A stretch of DNA of 64,000 nucleotides from Alkaliphilus flagellatus (GCF_018919215.1 NZ_JAHLQK010000007.1:40833-104832); one strand, 5' to 3'; numbered from the stretch's first letter, positions 33,562 to 42,853 are shown. Numbers and translations are program-made. Notes: a model not told the origin generated them from the sequence alone.

Positions 33562-36500
33562 TTGAAACGAAGGACGTTTTTAAAGCTTTCAGCACTTACT
33601 GTAGGTGCAACCGCTTTAGGTCTAGGAGTAACTGGATGTAGTAAAGAAACCGATGTTTCTATTGATGGGTTTCCAGATATGCCTGAAACTTTAGGACAAG
33701 CGGTGGAGGCAACAGTAGATTTACAAAGTGGAGAGGTTAAAATAAACTCTGATATTTTAGTTAAAAGCAGCGTATGCATGGGGTGTTATAGCTCCTGTGG
33801 AGTTAGAGCTAAGATTGATAAGAAGACTGGAAGAATTATGAAGCTTACTGGTAATCCATATCATCCTAAATGTGCAGAGCCAGCACTTCCTTATGACACA
33901 ACGATAAAGGAATCCTATCAGGCTTTCAGCTTACATGGTGATAAAGGACTTACTAATAGAGCTACAGTTTGTGCTAGAGGAAACTCTACTTTTGAACAGG
34001 TATATGATCCAATGAGGATTACAACACCACTAAAAAGAGCTGGAGAAAGAGGAAGTGGAAAATGGAAACCAATTTCTTGGGAACAGCTTATTGAAGAGAC
34101 CGTAGAAGGTGGCAAAATCTTCACCGAGTTAGGTGATGATACTGTAGTTGAAGGGTTTAGAAAAATATATAGTCAAGATGAATTAATTAATCCTGATTCC
34201 CCAGAAATGGGACCAAAGAGCAATGGTTTAGTTTGGATTAGCGGTGGTTCCTATGGACGGATTAACTTTGCTCAAAGATTTGTATTAAATAGTTTTGGAT
34301 CAACCAATTTCTATGGCCACACAGGAACGTGAGGTGGCGCATGGAGACCTGCGTGGCAGGTTTTATATGATAATGGTCCTGGTGGAGTATATAAACCAGA
34401 CCTTCAAGATGCAGAATTCTGTCTGTATCAAGGAGCATATCCGGGACATAGTGGTATGAGCTTCCAAGCTTTAGCACGAAAAACAGTAAAGGGAGTCATG
34501 GAAAACAAATTAAAGTTGGCAGTAATTGATCCGTTTATGCAAGGGGGTACAGATATTCCTGGAAAAACAAAATGGATACCGATTAAGCCTTCTACAGATG
34601 GTGCCCTAGTATTAGGAATGATGCGCTGGATATTTGATAATGAAAAGTTTGACGGCAAATTCTTAGAATGTCCAAATGAAGAAGCAGCTAAAGCTATAGG
34701 ATTTAAAAGCTATACTAATGCTACCCATTTAGTAATAGTGGATGAAAAACATCCAAACAATAGAAAATTCCTTAAACCTGAAGATTTGGGTCTAGAGGGA
34801 GAAGGATTCTTTGTAATTGATAAAAAAACTGGAAAACCAGAGCTTCACAGCAAAGCTATAGCTGGTCATTTACTTTATAGTGGAGAAGTTCAAGGAAAAA
34901 CAGGTACTATTAAAGTAGCTACTTCCTTATATTTGTTAAAGCAAGGAGTTAGCAGACATTCTATAGAGGAGTATGCCGAAATTTGTGGTATATCTGCTAA
35001 TCAAATAGCAGAAATTGCTAAGGAGTTTACAAGCCATGGTCATAAGGTTGCAGTAGATACCCTTGGTGGAACAAACTCAGTTAATGCCTTACCTTTTACA
35101 GTTGCTTTATGGATATTGCCAGCATTAATGGGAGCTTATAATATGAAGGGTGGTATGGCAGGAAACGGACCATCTTTCAAAGCCTTTGCGGATGGACCTA
35201 AATACGATTTAGCAGCATTTGAAGGTCAAATTAAACCATCAGGAGTTAAGATAAGTAGAGAACAATTCCATTATGAAAATACAACAGAGTATAAGAACAA
35301 GGTAGCTCAAGGTAAAAAACCTTATCCTTCTAAATTGCCATGGCATACAAATGGTATGTCTTTAGATGGACAAGCAATGTTCTCTGCACTAAATAAGTAT
35401 CCTTACCAATGTAAAATACTTGTAAACTGTTTTGCAAATCCAATATACGGAACACCATCTTTATATCAAGAGTCTATGCTGGAGGAACTTAAGAAAACAT
35501 CTAATATACCTCTAATTATTAGTGTTGATATAGTAATGGGTGAAACTACCGCTTATGCAGATTATATTGTTCCAGATACATCTATTTATGAGCAATGGGC
35601 TATGGTTCCAGTAAGAGCTAATATTAATACAAAAATGACAGCTGTTAGATATCCAATTATTGAGCCAATGACTCCAAAGGTAGGCAGTAATAAACAGCCA
35701 ATTAGCATGGAAACCTATTTAATTGAGGTAGCTAAGAAAATAGGTATGCCAGGTTTTGGTGACAATGCTATTAAAGATGCTGATGGAAAAATGTGGCCTT
35801 TAAATACAAGAGAAGACTATTTTATTAAGGCTATTGCCAATATGGCATATGATGGTGATGCTGTAAATGGTATAACCGAAGAAGATGATAAGATTACGGG
35901 TCTAGATTCTATTCCATCAGATTGGCAGGCAGCAATTAAACCAGATGAGTTGTTTGTTGTTAAAAATATTATTGCTAAGGGTGGAAGATTTGAGGCCGAC
36001 ACAAATTATCATGACGGCGAATTTATGAAATATGGAGATCCAGTTAAGGTTTGCTTCTATAGTGAAAATCTTGCTAATAGTAGAAATAGTATTACTGGAG
36101 CTTATAATGAAGGTGCACCAGTGTGGACACCAGAGACATTAGCGGATGGAACTTTAGTAGATAAGGCTTATCCTTCTGAAGAATATCCATTTAGAGTATG
36201 TTCATCTAAGGCTAAGCTTAGAGGGGTTTCTATGTTAAATAACTGTCCTACTTTACAAGTTCTATCTGATACAAATTACATTGAAATTAATGCATCGGAT
36301 GCTAAGGAACTAGGGCTTAATGATGGACAGGAAGTAATGGTAGAAACACCAAGCAATAAGGCTAAAGGAGTATTAAAAGTTAGACAAGGTGTTGCTCGAG
36401 GAAGCTTGGGAATTAGCTTTGGATATGGTAAATGGGAGTATGGTAGCAAAGATACTACTATAGATGGAAAGGTAGTCACAGGAGAAAGTCTTAGAGCTAC

Positions 36501-36627
36501 TGGAATCGCATCTAATCCTCTTGCCCTTATTGATAACTCTGTTAAAGGAAAATATGGACTATCAGAAGTTATAACTGGTACACATAATAGAAATGGTATT
36601 AGAGCAAAAATTGTTCCGCTATCCTAA
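33562..36627 (+). CDS. Selenocysteine molybdopterin oxidoreductase, TtrA/SrdA-like catalytic subunit
   Basis: 1021 residues read through an in-frame TGA (34330-34332, residue 257) as selenocysteine. TTG 33562 is preferred (GAGGTG 6 bases upstream) and gives a Tat signal, KRRTFLKLSALTVGATALGL. The [4Fe-4S] site CMGCYSSC has its fourth Cys in VCARG after an unusually long 57-residue gap, as in tetrathionate/selenate-type enzymes rather than ArrA. The Sec lies in GHTGT-U-GGAWRPAW, where relatives carry the Mo/W-ligand Cys. Molybdopterin domains continue to about 900, and a molydop-binding domain ends the protein. The length equals TtrA (~1020). It is exported and reduces an oxyanion or sulfur acceptor; the substrate cannot be fixed from sequence. 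Confidence 0.9.
34330..34361 (+). promoter_or_regulatory. UGA-Sec codon and SECIS-like hairpin
   Basis: TGA at 34330-34332 is followed by a GC-rich hairpin: ACCTGC (34347-34352), loop GTG, GCAGGT (34356-34361). The apical loop lies about 23 bases after the UGA, the distance known for bacterial SECIS elements such as fdhF. Coding similarity continues without a break on both sides. Confidence 0.75.
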
Positions 36628-36646
36628 AAAGTAGGGGGAAAGTACA

Positions 36647-37378
36647 ATGGATAAAAATCAAATACAGTCCTTTGAAAGAGCAGCGTTATATGAGATATTT
36701 GCTTCATTCTATTTGCAGATACCTACTATAGATACTGTACAAGGGATTCCGTCAATGCTGCAAGAAGCTAGTAAAGTACTATCTTCTGTTGATTTTGAAC
36801 CATTGATAGAAGAAGCCCAAGGACGAAATAAGTTAGTGGATGACGATGATAAACATATTAAATTTCTTCAGCAGCAATATTATGATCACTTTTTTATTCC
36901 TTCAACGAAGAATTATATTCCTCCCTATGAATCGGCCGTTGTAGATGCAGTTATAAAAGAGGGGAGAAAAAATACAAAATGGAAATATGGTAGTCTGTGG
37001 AGTAACTCCACCTACCATGTATCCATGTGTTATGATTCTGTAAGATTTAATCCATGGGATTTAAATATTGAAGAAGGATTAAAACAATCTAAAGTTCCTG
37101 ATCATATAGGATTCCAATTAGCTTTCATGGCTTATTTGTGTCATAAAGAGACAATTTGTAATGAGTTAGCATTGGAAGATAACCCTAAAGTAGAGAAGGA
37201 AAAAGAAGCTGCAGAAAAGTGGAATAAATTACAGAAACAGTTTTTAGAGGAACATTTACAAAAATTTGTATTGTCATACTGTGAAATTGCTAAGGAAAAA
37301 TGCAACCCATTCTATTTACAAGTAATTAATACTGTAAGAGATTATATAAAGTGGGACTTAGCTGCTAGAGTAATTTAG
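36647..37378 (+). CDS. TorD/DmsD-family molybdoenzyme chaperone
   Basis: 243 residues, all-helical. It starts MDKNQIQSFERAALYEIFAS; the typical TorD segment FLQQQYYDHFFIPSTKNYIPPYESA is split by the loop preceding YGSLWSNSTYH. Later come DHIGFQLAFMAYLC and a tail segment ending in the helix around VLSYCEIA. Such proteins bind the Tat signal peptide of the catalytic subunit and hold it until cofactor insertion. It sits 19 bases after the oxidoreductase gene. Confidence 0.9.
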   Translation: MDKNQIQSFERAALYEIFASFYLQIPTIDTVQGIPSMLQEASKVLSSVDFEPLIEEAQGRNKLVDDDDKHIKFLQQQYYDHFFIPSTKNYIPPYESAVVDAVIKEGRKNTKWKYGSLWSNSTYHVSMCYDSVRFNPWDLNIEEGLKQSKVPDHIGFQLAFMAYLCHKETICNELALEDNPKVEKEKEAAEKWNKLQKQFLEEHLQKFVLSYCEIAKEKCNPFYLQVINTVRDYIKWDLAARVI

Positions 37379-37390
37379 GAGGTGAATGAA

Positions 37391-37960
37391 ATGAGTAGAA
37401 AATGGGGAATGGTCATAGATGTAAGAAAATGCGTTGGGTGTCATGCCTGTTCTGCTGCTTGTAGAATTGAAAACAACGTAACTAAAGAAGGTAACAGATC
37501 TTGGGTAATAGAAGAAGAGGTAGGTATTTATCCTGAGGTACATACTTTAAAAGTACCTCAATTGTGCAATCATTGCGATGAGACTCCTTGTGTAAGTGCT
37601 TGTCCTGTAGGAGCTACTGCTAAAAATGAAGAGGGCATTGTTTTTGTGGACAGAGAAAAGTGTATAGGATGTTTTGCCTGTATAGGTGCTTGTCCATATG
37701 GTGCTCGTATTAAGGAAGAAGAGGCTAAGAAAGTAGATAAATGTGATTTCTGCGCTCATAGATTACAACATGGATTATTGCCAGCCTGTGTTACCACATG
37801 TCCAACACAAGCCAGATTCTTTGGGGATCTAAATGATAGCAATAGTTTAGTAAGTAAACTACTGAAGGAAAATAAATATGAAGTGCTATTGCCTGAAAAG
37901 AAGTTAGGCGCTAATGTATATTATATTGGGGTTAATGAGTATAGAAGTCTAAATAAATAA
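37391..37960 (+). CDS. Four-[4Fe-4S] ferredoxin-type electron-transfer subunit (DmsB/PsrB/TtrB-like)
   Basis: 189 residues from ATG 37391, 6 bases after AGGAGGTG; the GTG at 37382 overlaps that site. Four cysteine clusters: CVGCHACSAAC, CNHCDETPCVSACP, CIGCFACIGACP and CDFCAHR...CVTTCP. It passes electrons to the catalytic subunit. It has no signal peptide, so it would be co-exported with the Tat-tagged catalytic subunit. The membrane subunit that usually follows (NrfD/TtrC) is absent; tatA comes next. Confidence 0.95.
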   Translation: MSRKWGMVIDVRKCVGCHACSAACRIENNVTKEGNRSWVIEEEVGIYPEVHTLKVPQLCNHCDETPCVSACPVGATAKNEEGIVFVDREKCIGCFACIGACPYGARIKEEEAKKVDKCDFCAHRLQHGLLPACVTTCPTQARFFGDLNDSNSLVSKLLKENKYEVLLPEKKLGANVYYIGVNEYRSLNK

Positions 37961-37997
37961 ATTAGCATAACTCTATGGCTAAAGAGGAGGATATAGG

Positions 37998-38168
37998 ATG
38001 TTTGGAAAATTAGGAACGTCTGAACTAATTGTTATTTTAGTTATTGCTCTTGTTATATTTGGGCCGGCAAAACTTCCGGAAATCGGAAAAATGTTTGGAC
38101 AAGCTATAGGAGAGTTTAAAACTCATATGAAAAAAACCTCGGAAGATGTTCAGTTAGATGACAAGTAA
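37998..38168 (+). CDS. tatA: TatA, twin-arginine translocase component
   Basis: 56 residues. MFGKLGTSELIVILVIALVI membrane helix, FGPAKLPEIGK hinge, then an amphipathic helix (FGQAIGEFKTHMKK) and an acidic tail: a complete short TatA/E. ATG 37998 follows GAGGAGG. It is the last gene of the oxidoreductase operon, supplying the pore for its Tat-dependent export. TatC is not in the window. Confidence 0.94.
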   Translation: MFGKLGTSELIVILVIALVIFGPAKLPEIGKMFGQAIGEFKTHMKKTSEDVQLDDK

Positions 38169-38173
38169 ATAAT

Positions 38174-38209
38174 GCAAAAAGGTGCTATATATAAATAGCA
38201 CCTTTTTGC
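38174..38209 (+). terminator. Terminator of the oxidoreductase operon
   Basis: GCAAAAAGGTGCTAT pairs with ATAGCACCTTTTTGC around ATATAA; bidirectional appearance, T-run within the arm. Confidence 0.88.
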
Positions 38210-38291
38210 CAATGTTATAATTAAATGGTATAGATTTAATCTTAAATTTATGAATTTTAAATTATGATGTATATAGAGATGGATGATAAAA

Positions 38292-38909
38292 ATGGATAAA
38301 AAAAGGATTTCCGCAGTGGTTTTAGCAGGTGGGAATAGTACCAGAATGGGACAAAACAAGGCTCTGCTAGAATTAGGGTCCAAGACAATAATAGAGAGAG
38401 TAGTAGAAATATTAAAAACTACATTTGAAGAGATTATTATAGTTACAAATACACCAAAAGTATATAGTATGTTAAAAGATGTACGATTTGTACCGGACTG
38501 CTTTGAATCAAGAGAAAAAAAATCAATAATCGGACTATATACTGGAATTTTTGAAGCTGAAAATAATTATGCATTTGTTGTGGCCTGTGATATGCCTTTT
38601 TTAAATACTGACTTAATTAATTATATGATAGATAATATAGGAGATGAAGATATACTTGTTCCTTATATAAATGGCTATTATCAACCACTACATGCAATTT
38701 ATAATAAAAGTTGCTTAAGGTCTATTAGGACTTTGATTGACTCGAAGAATTATAAAATCATTGATTTATTTGACTACTTTGATAATCTTAAAGTAAAGAA
38801 GATTAATGACGAAATTTTAGATAGATTAAATATAACAGATAGTTGCTTTTTAAATATGAATACCTACCAAGAATATATAAATATAAAACAGTATATAGGT
38901 TTCCTATAG
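38292..38909 (+). CDS. mobA: Molybdenum cofactor guanylyltransferase (MobA)
   Basis: 205 residues from ATG 38292. Nucleotidyltransferase fold: VVLAGGNSTRMGQNKALLEL at the N-terminus, VPDCF near 65, VACDMPFL (metal-binding Asp) near 97, PLHAIYNK. It attaches GMP to molybdopterin, making the bis-MGD form that DMSO-reductase family enzymes such as the upstream selenoprotein need. The C-terminus is slightly divergent. First of three cofactor genes. Confidence 0.9.
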   Translation: MDKKRISAVVLAGGNSTRMGQNKALLELGSKTIIERVVEILKTTFEEIIIVTNTPKVYSMLKDVRFVPDCFESREKKSIIGLYTGIFEAENNYAFVVACDMPFLNTDLINYMIDNIGDEDILVPYINGYYQPLHAIYNKSCLRSIRTLIDSKNYKIIDLFDYFDNLKVKKINDEILDRLNITDSCFLNMNTYQEYINIKQYIGFL

Positions 38910-38995
38910 AATGAGAATATAGAATAAACGTTATTAAGACAGAAAAATTGTACTTTTCCCAAATAGTATCTTGGAAAGTACTAAGGAGGATGAAT

Positions 38996-40231
38996 ATGAG
39001 AACTAATATATCTTTAGAAGAAGCACTAGATATACTTTTAAAAGAAAATAAGCAGACGGAGCCTATTCATGTACCACTGTTAGATAGTCTAGGGAGCGTT
39101 TTAGCAGAAGATATAATATCAGATATGAATATGCCACCATTTGATAAATCTCCTCTTGATGGATATGCTGTACGAGCAGAGGATATACAAGGAGCTTCAC
39201 AGGAAATACCTGTAACACTTCAAGTAATTGATTTTATTCCAGCGGGTCATGTTTCTTCTCAGAAACTAGAAAAAGGAGAGGCCATGAGAATTATGACAGG
39301 AGCTAAAATTCCTGAAGGGGCTGATGTTGTAGTTCGCTTTGAAGATACTGAGTTCACTGAGAAAGAAGTGAGAATATACACTCCTTTATGTTCAAACTCA
39401 AATATTAGCAAATTGGGAGAGGATATGAAAATTGGAGATGTAGTGATGAAAAAGGGAATGCTTATTGATGCACCAGAAGTAGGTATCCTTGCAACCTTAG
39501 GAAAAAGTTTTGTTCAAGTCTATCGTAAACCTCGAGTGGCAATCCTCTCTACTGGAGATGAGCTAGTGGACATACAGCAGGTACTGACCGATGGAAAAAT
39601 ACGAAATAGCAATTCTTACACTATCGCTGCTCAAATCAAAAAAATAGGTGCCAAACCATTGATGTTAGGAATCTGTGATGATGGAATAGAAGCTATTAAA
39701 GAAAAATTAAAAGCGGCTTTAAGTTGGGCTGATATAATTATTACAACTGGTGGGGTTTCTGTTGGAGACTGTGACTTAGTAAAGGAAGCCTTTCAACAAG
39801 TAGGAGCAGAAATGTTGTTTTGGAGAGTAAGAATGAAACCAGGTACACCAATAGCTGTTGCCAAATATGAAAATAAGTTATTATTTGGACTCTCAGGTAA
39901 TCCAGCTGCCGCATATATTACTTTTGAGCAATTTGTAAGGCCTATTGTATTAAAGAAAATGGGCAGAGAAAAGTATAAGCTCATGAAGGTTGAGTCTATT
40001 TTAGAAAGCGGTTTTTCAAAAATAAGTAATCAAAATCGTTTTGTGCGTGCCAACACGTATTATCGAGATGGAAAATACTATACACAATTTCCTAGTAAAC
40101 ATAGTTCGGGAGTGCTTTCGAGTCTATCTGGAACTAACTCTTTATTCTATATTCCAGCAGGAACAGGTCCCTACAAAGAAGGTCAAAAAATTATCGTTCA
40201 ATTATTAGATTATCCGGAGGTGTTAAAATGA
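38996..40231 (+). CDS. moeA: Molybdopterin molybdenumtransferase (MoeA)
   Basis: 411 residues from ATG 38996, 6 bases after AAGGAGG; upstream in-frame starts at 38990 and 38948 are less well placed. MoeA domains I/II: MPPFDKSPLDGYAVRAED, GEAMRIMTGAKIPEGADVVV. Domain III: ILSTGDELV...GKIRNSNSY, TTGGVSVGD, KPGTPIAVAK, GLSGNPAAA. Domain IV at the C-terminus. It inserts molybdate (or tungstate) into adenylated molybdopterin. It overlaps mobB by 4 bases (ATGA). Confidence 0.95.
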   Translation: MRTNISLEEALDILLKENKQTEPIHVPLLDSLGSVLAEDIISDMNMPPFDKSPLDGYAVRAEDIQGASQEIPVTLQVIDFIPAGHVSSQKLEKGEAMRIMTGAKIPEGADVVVRFEDTEFTEKEVRIYTPLCSNSNISKLGEDMKIGDVVMKKGMLIDAPEVGILATLGKSFVQVYRKPRVAILSTGDELVDIQQVLTDGKIRNSNSYTIAAQIKKIGAKPLMLGICDDGIEAIKEKLKAALSWADIIITTGGVSVGDCDLVKEAFQQVGAEMLFWRVRMKPGTPIAVAKYENKLLFGLSGNPAAAYITFEQFVRPIVLKKMGREKYKLMKVESILESGFSKISNQNRFVRANTYYRDGKYYTQFPSKHSSGVLSSLSGTNSLFYIPAGTGPYKEGQKIIVQLLDYPEVLK

Positions 40232-40719
40232 TACCAGTATTTTCAATAGTAGGAAAGAATTCTAATACAGGTAAAACTACAGTGTTATGTAATATTATTG
40301 GAGAATTAAAATCTCGGGGCTATCGTGTGGCTACAATTAAGCATGATGTTCATGGATTTGATATCGATCATCCGGGGAAGGACACGTGGAAACATGGACA
40401 GGCTGGTTCTGATATTGTTATGATTTCATCACCAGAAAAGTTTGCTATGATTGAGAAGGTACAAGTAGAATACACACTAGATGAGGTACTTGAGAAAATT
40501 AGTAATGTTGATATTGTAATTACTGAAGGATATAAGAGAGAAAACAAGCCAAAATTAGAGGTCTACAGAAAAGAAGCTGCAGATGAGCTTTTATGTGAAG
40601 ATGATGAGCTATTTGGAATTGTTACAGATGTTCAATTTGATAAAGATATTCCTCAGTTTAGTTTTGAACAGGTGAAAGAAGTGGTGGATTTAATTGAAGG
40701 AAAGTTTTTAAAAAAATAG
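40228..40719 (+). CDS. mobB: MobB, molybdopterin-guanine dinucleotide biosynthesis GTPase
   Basis: 163 residues. P-loop VGKNSNTGKTT at 8-18, IKHDVHGFDID, DTWKHGQAGSD, and VDIVITEGYKRENKPKLEVY. An accessory GTP-binding protein that works with MobA in attaching the guanine nucleotide. Translationally coupled to moeA and ended by a terminator. Confidence 0.94.
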   Translation: MIPVFSIVGKNSNTGKTTVLCNIIGELKSRGYRVATIKHDVHGFDIDHPGKDTWKHGQAGSDIVMISSPEKFAMIEKVQVEYTLDEVLEKISNVDIVITEGYKRENKPKLEVYRKEAADELLCEDDELFGIVTDVQFDKDIPQFSFEQVKEVVDLIEGKFLKK

Positions 40720-40763
40720 TTTAAAGTTTGATGTTAGCATATAATTATAAACAAATAATAAAC

Positions 40764-40797
40764 AAAACCTGTGACCTAATGATTACAGGTTTTATTA
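40764..40797 (+). terminator. Terminator after mobB
   Basis: AAAACCTGT pairs with ACAGGTTTT around a GACCTAATGATT loop, then ATTATTT. Confidence 0.85.
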
Positions 40798-40869
40798 TTT
40801 AATATTTTATTTAGCACATTTTTTTACTTACAGCATAATATAAATTAGAGTACATTATTTTTAAAGGGT

Positions 40870-41691
40870 CTAGCAAGTTTTAGTAGAAGTAGCACCAATT
40901 GCTACCTGTCTGTTTTGTAAGATTTTAAGAGTAAGAGTTATAACCATTTTCTCTTCAATTTTTGTAAAAAGTTTTTCTCCTACAGGTAGGTGCATATGAT
41001 GTGGACGTTCACGGTGTAAAAATTCATCAAACTCAACGATTTTAGCACTGATTAATTCGCAGAATGGTAGTTCGTTGAAAAATTCAGTACTAATTTGATT
41101 AAATTCTGATAAATCTCCGGATAACAATCTATCTTTTTCAGCAAAGCTATTTGGTAGCTCGTTTGTTCTAAAAAATTCAAATTCACTAGATGTATTATTA
41201 ACAATAGGTGCCGGATTTGTGCCATTAAATTTAACTACTGTTGTACATTCAAAAGGAACATCCACTGTACAATGACGGATATCTCCGCATATTCCATTAT
41301 GACTTGAGCAATCTCTTGTTGCAAAGTCAATATTTTTACGGACAAATCCTTTAATAAATAAAATGTCAGTATCTTGTATAAGCATACATTGAGTTACTTT
41401 TATTTTTTTCTTAATATTTTTAATTTCCATTGCTGGTTCAGGCAGATTAATTAATGAAGTAACATTAAAGCGAACTGCTAACTCAGCTAAAACAACTGGT
41501 ATCTTCGCTACAGCACCAGTTGTAATTGGAGATAGTGATACTGGGTTATTGTCACAATCACCTAATGTTTCAGCTTTTACATCAATGCAAAAGGATTTGC
41601 ATTCTGATTTTTCTTGTATATTAATATTATCAGATTTAACAGAATAAGCTGACATATCTTTTTTATTAACAGAAACCTCTCTATTATCCAT
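40870..41691 (-). CDS. SPOCS/DUF3794-type spore coat or morphogenesis protein
   Basis: 273 residues. A low-complexity N-terminus with several Cys, then VVLAELAVRFNVTSLINLPEPAMEIKNI (strand-rich; given as two adjacent parts, VVLAELAVRF and INLPEPA) and KVTQCMLIQDTDILFIKGF leading to VRKNIDF. The last is the hallmark of SPOCS-domain proteins and of clostridial CsxC-like exosporium proteins. A second similar domain region spans about 140-260 and carries CTVDVPFECTTVV. No signal peptide, as expected for a mother-cell coat protein. Minus strand, start ATG 41691 behind AGGAGG (complement near 41700). Confidence 0.75.
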   Translation of the reverse strand: MDNREVSVNKKDMSAYSVKSDNINIQEKSECKSFCIDVKAETLGDCDNNPVSLSPITTGAVAKIPVVLAELAVRFNVTSLINLPEPAMEIKNIKKKIKVTQCMLIQDTDILFIKGFVRKNIDFATRDCSSHNGICGDIRHCTVDVPFECTTVVKFNGTNPAPIVNNTSSEFEFFRTNELPNSFAEKDRLLSGDLSEFNQISTEFFNELPFCELISAKIVEFDEFLHRERPHHMHLPVGEKLFTKIEEKMVITLTLKILQNRQVAIGATSTKTC

Positions 41692-41791
41692 ACTTATTTC
41701 CTCCTATTGATTTTTATGATATATGAAGACATTCTATATTCTTTCCTAGTACATCTTATTCGGTTATTGTATTTTTGTGAATATTTTTTAA

Positions 41792-41829
41792 AATTTTAAT
41801 GATCTTCAGGTGAGAAGATCATTAAAATT
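41792..41829. repeat. 16-bp perfect inverted repeat between divergent genes
   Basis: AATTTTAATGATCTTC, loop AGGTGA, then the exact reverse complement. It lies about 100 bases from the coat gene start and 130 bases from the lipoprotein start, between divergent genes, so it is not an ordinary end-of-operon terminator. It could be an operator or an upstream terminator/attenuator. No long T-run is attached. Confidence 0.6.
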
Positions 41830-41958
41830 AATAAATATTTAAATGCTATACAGATGACATTAGGGGTATAATATATAAGGGAATAAGTTTTATACATAGG
41901 CTTAGCTTTAGATTTAATAAACTTTGATATAATCTAAATAAAAAGGAAGTGGATATGG

Positions 41959-42816
41959 ATGAAGGTTAGTAAAATAGGAATTTTTAAGAATAGAGTTCCT
42001 TTACTTTTAATGAGTATGTTATTAGCTATAACTATAACAGGTTGTAATATAAGTAGAGGGCCTACTCCTTCTGAAAAACCAGAAGATAAAATTGACAATA
42101 ATATAGATAAGGATAAAGAAGCTATGGAAGCAAGAAATACTATAGATGAAAATATAAAGGACAAGATGAAAATAGTAGAGGAAGTGTCAATATTAGAAGC
42201 TGCTAAAGAGTGGTTCCATGAATTTGATAAAATAGAAGGTGCTTATGTTTTTCAGCACCCTGATGCCACTTATATTAAAATAAACTCTAAAGAGAGACCT
42301 ACTGGAGGCTATTCTATTAATATAGCAGATTATTCAGGCGAAGAATATCATAGAGTTATTAAATTTGAAATAGTAGAGCCAAAAGAAGGGGCAATAGTTA
42401 GTCAAGCTATTACATATCCTTCAGTTATATTAGAAATTCCTTCAGATGCAGTTGGTCAATATGAAATAAGAACAGAAGATGGAGAAGTACTTAAATCTAA
42501 ACAAAAACTTATATTAGCAAAACTTGAATTGCCTAAAGAAAATGAGAGTATAAGTAATCCAGTAAGAATTAAAGGTAAGATTGTCGCCTTTGAAGGTGCA
42601 TTTTCTGTAAGAGTTTTAGATGATAATGATAAAGTAATTTACGAGGAGCATTTACAGGCAGATGCCGGTGGACCTAATTGGGGAAATTTTGATACTGAAA
42701 TAGCTTATCCTAAGTCTAATAGTGAGTCTGGTAGCATAGAGATTGGAGAGTATACCGCAAAGGAAGGAGAATATGTAGCAAGGGACAGGGTTTCTATTAA
42801 ATTTAGTGATAAATGA
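41959..42816 (+). CDS. Lipoprotein with PrcB_C and Gmad2 domains
   Basis: 285 residues. Lipoprotein signal with lipobox ITGCN (Cys near 31), an acidic linker, then a PrcB_C-like domain (about 85-150, key piece KERPTGGYSINI). A C-terminal Gmad2 immunoglobulin-like domain follows (about 195-280: LPKENESISNPVRIKGK, AFSVRVLDDNDKVIYEEH, GNFDTEI). Gmad2 is the domain paired with GerM in germination and sporulation proteins, so a role at the spore or cell envelope is likely. Monocistronic with its own terminator. Confidence 0.82.
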   Translation: MKVSKIGIFKNRVPLLLMSMLLAITITGCNISRGPTPSEKPEDKIDNNIDKDKEAMEARNTIDENIKDKMKIVEEVSILEAAKEWFHEFDKIEGAYVFQHPDATYIKINSKERPTGGYSINIADYSGEEYHRVIKFEIVEPKEGAIVSQAITYPSVILEIPSDAVGQYEIRTEDGEVLKSKQKLILAKLELPKENESISNPVRIKGKIVAFEGAFSVRVLDDNDKVIYEEHLQADAGGPNWGNFDTEIAYPKSNSESGSIEIGEYTAKEGEYVARDRVSIKFSDK

Positions 42817-42824
42817 ATAGAGAG

Positions 42825-42853
42825 ATAGCAGGTAATCTTACCTGCTATTTTTA
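42825..42853 (+). terminator. Terminator after PrcB_C/Gmad2 gene
   Basis: ATAGCAGGTAA, loop TCT, TACCTGCTAT, then TTTTT. Confidence 0.9.

Noticed and set aside
34330..34332. The TGA as a frameshift or nonsense mutation splitting the oxidoreductase into two genes
   Set aside because: Both parts are in the same frame, similarity is continuous, the codon sits at the metal-ligand position and a SECIS-like hairpin follows; selenocysteine explains all of this.
33562..36627. Respiratory arsenate reductase ArrA as the specific identity
   Set aside because: The protein is about 170 residues longer than ArrA and the fourth cluster Cys comes after 57 residues rather than about 27; tetrathionate/selenate-type enzymes fit better, although arsenate cannot be excluded as a substrate.
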